Of a DNA stretch of 64,000 bases, positions 56,211-64,000 are shown piece by piece. A program made the translations under genes and the position numbers. The first letter of the stretch is position 1, and each line of letters begins with the position of its first letter. The notes beneath the pieces are model-generated. The model had not been told where the DNA came from. It did not search any database and saw only the letters and a program-made list of their open reading frames with translations. The stretch is taken from assembly GCF_024323335.1 (NCBI RefSeq), contig NC_066584.1, forward strand, positions 421,329,819 to 421,393,818. The letters are read 5' to 3'. This stretch comes from Lathyrus oleraceus. Its lineage: Eukaryota; Streptophyta; Magnoliopsida; Fabales; Fabaceae.

Positions 56211-59200
56211 TGTAAGACCCCAATTTTGACCCTAAGATCCCTCATACAATTCAATCATAAGCATTAGCATTGGGATTATATCTTGGCATCCTCCTTACCC
56301 CTCTTTCATTGGGTTTATTTTGGGAGAGATCACCAAGAACTTTGTGATTGTATCATACTTGTATTTTATCATTTCACTAACCAAAATACCAAAAATATGT
56401 CTTCGCATTTGTCTAACTCTTTTGTAGGAAGGGCATGATTCCATTGATTCATCAAGTTCACATATAGGGTTTGAGACCCTCATGAACAAAGAGAACAACC
56501 AAGAATTGATCCAAGAATGGTTATGAACATCATATATGAGTCCCAATGTTCTCTACATGTTATATTGATCAAGTTCTCTTCAAGAATTTGAGGGTGATTT
56601 GCCTTTGAAACCCTAGATTGACTAGGTATCTTGAGTAACTTCTCCAACAAGCTATCTCACCAATTGATCAAATTTCTTAAGGGAAACTTCAAAATTCATC
56701 ATATTATGCACATATGATCTACCATGAGCCAATAAAGTCAAGATAATTGGAAGTTAGCAAGTTGGTTGATGGTGGTTGGCCAGATAGATTCATCTGATCA
56801 AAACTGGGTCTCCCTAGACCCTATCTCCTACAATTTTCACCATATGAAAAAGATTTCAAGAGAAAACTTACTCTAAATGAAATTCCAAATAACTTTAATG
56901 TTGATACCTAGAGCTAGTTTTGCTTGGAAAATCATTTCCAATGTTGAAACGTTATAGGTCATTTTGTCTAAACCCTAATTTGAAAGTCAACTTCCCAAGG
57001 CCATAACTTTCTCAATTTTTATGAGATGAAAGATTTCTAAGTTGCACAATCAAATTCATTGTGCCTACTTCAACTTTGATGTTTGGAGTGGGAGCTAATT
57101 CGTCTTTTTTGAGCATGTGATATGGGGTTACATTATAGGTCACTTTTGACCTATACCATTTATCAAGTGTTTTTTCCAAACTTCAAAAATGCATAACTCT
57201 ATCATTTCAAATCCAATTGACATGAAATTGGTGAAAAATTTTAACTTCTTTGAGAGAGCTACAACTTTGATGAAGACACGTTTCTCATTTGAAGCTCATA
57301 TAAAAAGTTAAGCAAGGTGGAATATTTAGACATATGGCTTGACACTTAGAAAACATTTTCCAAACTTCCACCTCAAATTTATCCAAGTTACAGGCTCCAA
57401 ATGGAAAAGTGTTGAACATGAAAGTTGTTCCTCTTGATCTCACCTTTTCAAAGAGCTCAAATTCATTCATTTTGGATAAGGAATGCATAGGCTGCGCATG
57501 GCACGAACATGTTGTCATCACTTGGCAAGGATCAAACTTCAAATCAAAATACACACTTGCCTTGCAATCCAAGCTGAATTCAAACTATCTAACATTCATT
57601 TGTGGACTTATGGAAATGATTTTATGGGCCTATGCGCGCCCATGCACCCATGCATCATCAATGACCAAATTTGGAAAGTGATTTCAAGTCTGCAAATATC
57701 AATGGTTTCAGCTATAAATAGAGCCTCATATGCTCAGCAATCAACACACATTCGCGCCAACTTTGATCCCCCCATCTCTAACCCTCACTTTGCAAAGGAT
57801 GAACCTGAGAAATTCATTTAAATTTGAGGTTGAATTTCCACTGTTTTGAAATTCAAATCTCTAGGAATCCACAGCCTTTTAAGCATTCAATCCTCCTTCT
57901 ACAAGCATTTGGAGTGAGATCAAGCACGAGCAAGATCAAGATCAGTTGAATCCAGACCTCCATTGAAGGTATTTTCCAGAAATTTTGATCTCTTTGATTC
58001 TCTCAACTTCTTGCTCAATTATATTGATTCTTTGGTTGTCTGATGTCCTACCAATGTAGGCAAGAAGATTTAGTTGCTTTGAGGCCAAATCGAAGCAACT
58101 CAGTTCATGTACCTCAAATTTCAACTCCATGTATCATTCAATATACTTGGAGTTAGAGTGAATTAAGGCCAGATTCGAACTCAGTGCCATTTTTACTTTG
58201 AAATCATGTCCTTGTTTTTTATTTTGGTGATGGTTGATGGTGGACCAGTCTGGTGAGGTCCACCGGAGAAGAAGACCGGAGCTACAGCTTAGGCCATGCG
58301 CTGGCATATCTCACAGCCACAGGATCCATGTAATTTGTTTTAGTCACGATCGCTCCTTTTGAATCCCAATGTTATGGCACGCTGACTCATGTGCACGGTG
58401 GAACGTATGTTTCTGCCCACTTAATCTGCCACCTCAATTAATGAGGGAGATCAAGTGATCCACGTTTTTTCTGATATTTTAATTTTCATTTTAATTGCAT
58501 AATTCTCAATAATTCATATTAAATTCAATATTGATCCAAAAAATAAATGACTTTCACCAAAAAATTTCAAATATTTTCCTCTTTCATATTCTGAATTAAA
58601 ATCATTTTTTGGATCATTAATAATATTTTTCATGAATTAATTAATTTTGCATTTGTTTTTAATTAATTAAAAATATTTTTAAATGTCCAAAAATTATGAA
58701 ATTTTTTCTCAAAGGTCCTTTGACCTTGTTTGACCTATGATAAATCTCATGGCCATTTCTTTGGTGTTTTGATGAGAATTTAGGAATTGGACGAACCATA
58801 TTTAATTTAAATGTACTATTTTAGTATTTTAATTTAAATAAATGCCAAATAAATTTGTTGACCAATTGTGATGGCTTGTTTATGTTTGACTCTTGTTGTT
58901 GGGTCTTGGTCAAGGTTGATTTGACTTTGTCAAATTAATATCATTGCATTTAGGGGATTGATGGAATGTACATTCCATCTCCCAAAATGAATGGATGATA
59001 TTAATTTGGTAAAAGTCCTCCTTTGACCAATTTGTGTTTTGATTCATTCCCCTCCCTCTTCATCTCATTCATCTTCTTTATGCATTCATCTCATTTGGCC
59101 TATGATATCTCAAAGTCCTAATGCTAGTTGATTGAAAAATTGACAAGAGTATGGATGAGATTAGGCCACACCTTTTGCATATTCTTTTTGTGTGTGGTAT

Positions 59201-60911
59201 GTTTAATGAGCATAGTCCATTATACTATGGCTCTAACATGCATTAACACCAAAATTCTATTGCCCGACCTCAAATAGTTGTGACTTCTACTTAAGTCCAA
59301 TTATGATTGCTTAACATAGCGCTAAATTTGTGACATAAAAGACAAAAGCATTCTAGTTAGTGAGATTGTAAGTCTCCCCTCTTTCATGGTATTGTGTGGA
59401 AACTTGGCCTTCTTTCCTTCCTTTGGAAGATGTTTTGGCTCAAGGATTCATGCTTGTGATAAGTGGGTTGAGTGTTCTCCAAAGAATGTCTTGAAAATGA
59501 AAAGCGAAAGCAAAACAATACTAACTTCTAACTCATTAACAACTAACTTTTAATTTCATGTCCTTTACTTTAATACCATTTAATTTTTGCCCCCTATTCA
59601 TTTTCCATTGTTCATATCATTCTAATTGTTTATGTTAATGCAATTTTCACTTTGTCCACTTGGACCATATTGTGTGACATATCTTGTTTGTGTATACTTT
59701 GCTTGTTTGTATGGTCTTTGACCATTAATGTACATAATAACAACAAAAAACCTTTAAAAACTTTTGTGTGGACTGTTGGCTTGATCTTGGACAAATGGAC
59801 TTAGAATCTAGGCAACCTTCCTATGCTAAAGGACTTGGCCAATGCCAACTTGCTGAGAAATCAAGTGCTTGCAATTTGAAACTTCATCTGATACATCATT
59901 CAAGATCTCTCTAAGTTCACCTGCAACATGACCATTGTGAAGCTGTCATTTTGAACCCGTGACTTGTGGAATTCATCTGTTACATGGGCTACCTTGAAGA
60001 AGATCATGGAACGAATAAGCTTGGATGTGGCCATATTTATTTGATGCCTTGCTCTTCAAGATAATATAATTGTGCATTTGTGTGTTTCTTGATTCTAAAA
60101 GTCCAAGGGAATTCTTGGTTTCTATTGACATTCTTGTCTATTGGATTGCTACCCATTTGGTCAGATCTTTTCAACTCTAAACTTTTAATTTTGTACATAG
60201 GATAGTCTCTTCATCTTCTCCCCATTTCTTTAAATTAAAAAGCTCTCCCTCTATTTTTCAAAATCTTCTTTGTGTGAACCACCTTTGTTCTAAACTTAGA
60301 CCATTTTTGCAAAAAGATAGAAACTTTGGCCTTATGCCATTGCATTTTCAAACTTCTTTTCTTAAATCAAACTTGTAAATAGACTTAACTATACTTGACT
60401 TAAACTTTCAAAAAGCCAAAAAGACCTAACTCATTCAAACCACTTTAAGGCCTTTGTGCCTTTCAAACTTAACTTTGGTTAAAAACAATGCATCCACTTT
60501 GAAATTTGTATCACGAACTACGAGGTTTTGATCCCTTATTTTTATGTTAGTACGTAGGCACAACACCGAAGGTCTTGTCAAACACAAAAAATGTAATTAA
60601 TGAATTCTTTTCTCATCCCCCCATTCTATTTGTTTGTAAACATCACTTTATGCCAAGTACATATGCACACAAAAAGGGCTCCCTTGGAGTACCTAGGACA
60701 CTTTGGGTTCTAACACCTTCCCTCTGTGTAACCAACCCCCTTACCTGTAATCTCTGATATTTTATTAGTTTTGATTTGAAAACTTCTTACTTTTTGGGTT
60801 TTGTTCGTGCTTTTTCCCTTTTCCCTTGGAAACAATAAAAGCGCGGTGGCGACTCTTGTTTTTTGATCTCTATCTTGTGAATAGCTTGATGATCATGAAT
60901 TTCCCGCTACA
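56211..60911 (+). repeat. Ogre-C 3' LTR (4701 bp)
   Basis: TGTAAGACC to CCGCTACA. TATAAATA at 57713-57720. Structured element at 60518-60578 (outer stem CTACG/CGTAG intact, hairpin ACAACACC/GGTCTTGT with one mismatch), AGTA hairpin 60682-60697, AATAAA 60835-60840 and primer-site echo TGGCGACTC 60847-60855. It carries a segment of about 0.27-0.3 kb near 58760-59050 that the 5' LTR lacks. Confidence 0.93.
60847..60855 (+). other. Primer-site echo TGGCGACTC inside the LTR
   Basis: Nine bases identical to the start of the primer-binding site, 56 bases before the LTR end and 6 bases after an AATAAA. Equivalent sites: 16021-16029, 25756-25764 (mutated), 45456-45464 (diverged) and, on the minus strand, 61197-61205. 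Confidence 0.8.
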
Positions 60912-61048
60912 CATATCATATGCATCATGAGGTCTCTTGGGGACCAAAATTTGTTTCTATATGTTGTTATTTAAGTCCATTTTACTGAGTCGATACGAAT
61001 ATTTTAACCTTCATCTCCTCATCTAGAGCGTCCTTAAATAGGGGCAGC
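60912..61048 (+). mobile_element. Ogre-B 3' UTR end and polypurine tract
   Basis: It begins with the right CATAT copy of the Ogre-C target duplication, then the CATCATGAGGTCTCTTGGGG segment that Ogre-C has at about 56085. It ends with the tract AAATAGGGGCAGC (61036-61048) before the Ogre-B LTR. Confidence 0.9.
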
Positions 61049-61136
61049 TGTAAGACCCCAATTTTGACCCTAAGATCCCTCATGTCATCTCATCATATGC
61101 ATTAGCATTGGGATCACACCTTGGCATCCTCCTTAC
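61049..61136 (+). repeat. Ogre-B 3' LTR, first 88 bp
   Basis: TGTAAGACCCC start, closely matching Ogre-C. It is interrupted at 61136 by a minus-strand solo LTR. Confidence 0.92.
61132..61136 (+). repeat. Target site duplication of the minus-strand solo LTR (CTTAC)
   Basis: CTTAC recurs at 63576-63580. The Ogre LTR text is continuous when one copy and the insert are removed (compare 56300-56310, CCTTACCCC). Confidence 0.93.
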
Positions 61137-61453
61137 TGTCGCAATCTAAAAAATATAGTATGCGAAAAAACAACCGGCGAAAAAGAAATGACAGAAGAGT
61201 CGCCACCGTGCGTTATTTATCCCAAAGGAGGGAAAGGAAACGCTCGAAGTAAACCTGGAAAAAGGAAAGGAAAAGACAAGGCCTCGCAACCAAATCTTGG
61301 TTTCGGGAGTCGATTATGCGAAGGGAAGGTATTAGCACCCCTACGCATCCGTAGTACTCTATGGGATCCACTCTTGTTATTCTTTTCTAAAGGGTGTGGG
61401 TTTATCTAAAGTACTATTTACTAAAAGAGGTATCAAAAGAAAATGACTCACAC

Positions 61454-61512
61454 GGATGTCGCATCCACTGCATACGTATCTCATCTAAATATGAGAATCA
61501 GAGTCTTCGTAG
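61454..61512 (-). other. LTR structured element in the solo LTR, copy 2
   Basis: Plus-strand coordinates: hairpin GGATG 61454-61458 with CATCC 61462-61466; outer CGTAG 61508-61512 faces ATACG 61472-61476 (one pair lost); inner CTCAT 61480-61484 with ATGAG 61491-61495. Confidence 0.72.
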
Positions 61513-61548
61513 CTCGGCTACCTAGGGGTTAAAGAGGAGTGTGCTCGC

Positions 61549-61609
61549 TAAGACATCGCGTCTTATGCCTACGTATCTCATCTGGAATGAGAATCAGAGC
61601 GAACCGTAG
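61549..61609 (-). other. LTR structured element in the solo LTR, copy 1
   Basis: Plus-strand coordinates: hairpin TAAGAC 61549-61554 with GTCTTA 61560-61565; outer CTACG 61569-61573 with CGTAG 61605-61609; inner CTCAT 61577-61581 with ATGAG 61587-61591. Confidence 0.78.
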
Positions 61610-63144
61610 TTCGGCTGACTACGGGTTAAGGGTTGTGTTTTTTGGGTGAACGACGTTACTACACAATCTACCGGATGCTCGACCTTTGGAGACTTACTCA
61701 GCTGTAGTAGAAGAAGTTAACGTGTTCTTAGGAGAAGAAAAATCACTGAGTTTGTTTGTGTTTTGAGGAATGCTCATGCAAAACTGAAGTCCTAGACGAA
61801 GGAACAGTGCTACCTCAATTGACATGCAAACGAGAGACTATACGAAGCCTAGCAATCATATGGGGAAACGATCACACCATACAAAACAAACATGCATAAG
61901 GTAAACACGCTAACAAGGGGCTCAACATACATGGGTACGACTTTAGTCAAGAGGGGTCATATCAACCTCGACAAACAAGCCATGGAAAGGTAATCAAACG
62001 GGCTCTTAACCACTGACACTAAACGTCAGGGTGAGCAGATCAACAGGGTAATGAGGATAAGACCTCATAGCTCTTAACCCTGGACAAAGTGAGCTCATGA
62101 CAAAAAGTGGGGATTCATAAAGGTGGAACCCTTTCCACTGACCGACCGGACAAAAGATCTTGGGCTTTTGCTCTGAAGCATCGACACATAATGTGAGCAT
62201 AAAGAACGACACACTGAATAACGGGGGATTGAATACTAATCCCTTTTATCCGTCAATTGCCTCTTCATGGAGATCTTTAGGCGCAAAAGTAAACAAACAA
62301 AAGAAAACATTGCCTCCTATTGAGGTCTTCCAACTAAGAAAGCAGTAAAATGCGGGAAAGATGTAAAAGGGGTCTGAAGATCTACCCCACGGATAAAGAT
62401 CCGAAGTAACAACAACTAAAGAAACGAGAAACTCGGAGATCTCTCAAGCTGGCATCATAAAAGAAAGCAAGTCAGTACAAGTAATCAGAATAGATCTACA
62501 AGTGGCACCCCACAAATAAAGTGGAATACCAAGCAAGCTATCTCCTCAAGGATCATGTGAGCCCTCACAAAAAAAAAACTCAACAAACGGGTAAGAATAA
62601 TGAGATGCAATCAAGAATTGCACCAACAAGAGAAACATAACAACAAAGCGTCAGGTAAACAGTGCACGGATACAAGAGAAAACATGTCATAACAAACACC
62701 AAACAGATTAGAGCAAAAAACACTTATGTCACGCTCGCCTAGCGATGTGCTAGCGAATGCCTGCGGGTTTTGGATTCTTCTCTGATAACAATATGGTTTC
62801 AGAAATTAAGTGATCAAACATTCAAGGCATTGTTCTATATATTCATGCATATCTAAACCCCCAGGCAAGACCTAACTATACCCACTCTTTCAAATTCACC
62901 ATAATACCTCATACATTTAGAAATTTCAAATTGAAGGCATAAAATAATGGGAATAAGGCAAACCTGATTGGAGAGATCGAATGAAATTGAATTGCGCAGT
63001 TGGGTTCGTAGAGCAATCTTAGGGTTTATATGAGATAGAATTGGTTCTTTGCAGATGAGTTCCCTTCAGTGTCCGGAGTCTGAATTCTGATAGCTTCTTC
63101 TCCAGCTATTTCCCCTCTGCCTCTTTTGGGAGATGGAAGTCTAG

Positions 63145-63152
63145 AATTTATA
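63145..63152 (-). promoter_or_regulatory. TATA-like box of the solo LTR
   Basis: TATAAATT on the minus strand. Palindromic GCTCGC-CTA-GCGAGC repeats at about 63255-63317 lie 100-170 bp upstream of it. Confidence 0.5.
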
Positions 63153-63254
63153 ACATGATTTTCGTGGCTTTGTGGGCTCAAATGAGAGAGGTCCAAGTCC
63201 AAGATTTTTCTACTATATTTTTAAAATGCGTGGTCTTCGCCTAGAGAAGAATTT

Positions 63255-63325
63255 GCTCGCCTAGCGAGCATGACAGTTCAGATTCGCTAAGCGAACCATG
63301 CTGCTCGCCTAGCGAGCATGACAGC
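63255..63325 (-). repeat. GCTCGCCTAGCGAGC palindrome repeats
   Basis: Two copies of GCTCGCCTAGCGAGC followed by ATGACAG start at 63255 and 63303, 48 bp apart. TTCGC-TAA-GCGAA lies between them, and a diverged copy is near 62737. All are inverted repeats. Confidence 0.85.
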
Positions 63326-63575
63326 TCAGGAACAGACTTTTGCGCCTTCCAAATTAGCGTTTTGCATGATGAATAAGCCCTATTTGAACATGTTGGAAGT
63401 AACTCAAGTCATTCCCCTGTGTTGATTGATTACCCAGATAGAACCCACAAAGTGTCTTGGATGATATTCAAGCTTCTTGGAGCTAATTCTGATTGACATG
63501 ATGAAATGCAATATGAAATGTTAAATGACCTAAAAATGAATGCATGAATGAGGGGTGCAAATTTGAGGTGCTACA

Positions 63576-64000
63576 CTTACCCTTTATTCACTGGGTTAGC
63601 ATTGGGAGAGATCACCAAGCACTTTTGATTGTATCATACTTCATTTTTCATTATTTACTAACCAAAATGCCAAAAATATGTCAATGTATAGTTTGTTTCT
63701 TTTGTAGGTAGTGTTTGTGTGCTCACCTATGCTCTATTAAGCTCATATCTAGGGTTTAAGACCCTCAATGCAAGGAGCTCAATAAATAAATGGTTCACAT
63801 TGGCTCTAAGTATCATATATGGATCCCCATGATATTCACATGTTATTTTGATCAAGAAATCATCATGAGTTTGGAGTTGGTTTGCCTTGGAAACCCTAAT
63901 CCATTTGGGTATCTTGTGTGACTTCTTCAACAACTTTCTTCAACAATTGATCAAATATTTTAAGGGATACTTCACATTAAATCATCTTATGAATATATGA
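63576..64000 (+). repeat. Ogre-B 3' LTR, continued off the window
   Basis: It starts with the right CTTAC copy and continues the Ogre LTR (GAGAGATCACCAAGCAC, AATGCCAAAAATATG), aligning with 56310-56650 in Ogre-C. The end is outside the window. Confidence 0.9.

Larger units (their letters stand above)
21391..60911 (+). mobile_element. Ogre-C: full-length Ogre element, interrupted by Tat-D
   Basis: Both LTRs, primer-binding site, 5' UTR, ORF1, gag-pro, intron, pol, 3' UTR and polypurine tract are present, and CATAT flanks the element on both sides. Without Tat-D it is about 21.8 kb, close to the 22-25 kb usual for Ogre. LTR divergence is about 4% in the first 325 bp by eye, so the insertion is older than Tat-D. 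All coding regions carry nonsense codons or frameshifts. Confidence 0.95.
61137..63575 (-). mobile_element. Solo LTR of a Tat/Ogre-related family (2439 bp)
   Basis: Read on the minus strand it begins TGTAGCACCTC and ends GATTGCGACA, similar to the Tat-D termini TGTAACACCTC and GATGCGACA. The flanking CTTAC duplication is perfect, so this is a recombined single LTR. It contains two structured elements (61549-61609 and 61454-61512), an AGTA hairpin (61349-61364), the GGTGCTAATACC box (minus strand, about 61327-61338), a primer-site echo (61197-61205) and a TATA-like box (63145-63152). No coding region. Confidence 0.93.

Noticed and set aside
1..64000. Host genes, rRNA, tRNA or prokaryotic systems
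   Set aside because: All recognisable coding blocks belong to copia or Tat/Ogre elements; the remaining long gaps are LTRs and UTRs.

Overview
This window is plant nuclear DNA and consists almost entirely of nested LTR retrotransposons. I found no host protein gene, rRNA, tRNA, CRISPR or prokaryotic feature. Most of it is Ty3/gypsy of the Tat/Ogre type. Supporting traits are LTRs of 4.4-5 kb, a primer-binding site matching a tRNA-Arg 3' end, an extra ORF1 before gag, a spliceable intron between protease and reverse transcriptase (RT), two RNase H domains, and long repeat-rich 3' untranslated regions. Such abundant, self-nested Ogre copies suggest a legume, most likely tribe Fabeae (Pisum, Vicia, Lathyrus, Lens). 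The organism assignment is inference.

Layout, using local names. Ogre-B is the oldest host layer. Its 5' part is left of the window; its pol resumes at 16092-18704, its 3' UTR at 18705-21390, then 60912-61048, and its 3' LTR runs from 61049 off the right edge. Ogre-A (2138-16091, 5' part off the window) sits inside Ogre-B's RT. A Ty1/copia element (1-2137, 3' part only) sits inside Ogre-A's protease. A copia-like solo LTR (about 10295-11521) sits inside Ogre-A's 3' LTR. Ogre-C (21391-60911) is complete, inserted in Ogre-B's 3' UTR with a CATAT target duplication. Tat-D (27769-45514) is a complete but internally deleted Ogre/Tat relative inserted in Ogre-C's ORF1 with a CTTCT duplication. A minus-strand solo LTR (61137-63575, duplication CTTAC) sits in Ogre-B's 3' LTR. 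All elements except that last one are on the plus strand.

All the pol genes are broken by nonsense codons, frameshifts and deletions, mostly C-to-T or G-to-A changes. Tat-D combines nearly identical LTRs (about 8 differences in 4982 bp by eye) with a ruined pol and one intact 418-codon Gag-derived ORF. It therefore looks like a non-autonomous element mobilised recently by another element's enzymes.

The most interesting signal is RNA-like structure shared by these otherwise divergent elements. Directly after pol there is an array of three or four hairpin modules, each ending in GGCAAAA or a close variant, whose stems differ between modules and copies but still pair. The 3' end of each LTR carries a collinear set: a CTACR/YGTAG-closed element followed by a variable hairpin, an AGTA-loop hairpin followed by a GGTGCTAA-type box, an AATAAA-like site, and a partial echo of the primer-binding site. 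The stem changes are compensatory across families, which suggests selected RNA structure. I do not know of a description of these as functional elements, but I cannot search the literature here.
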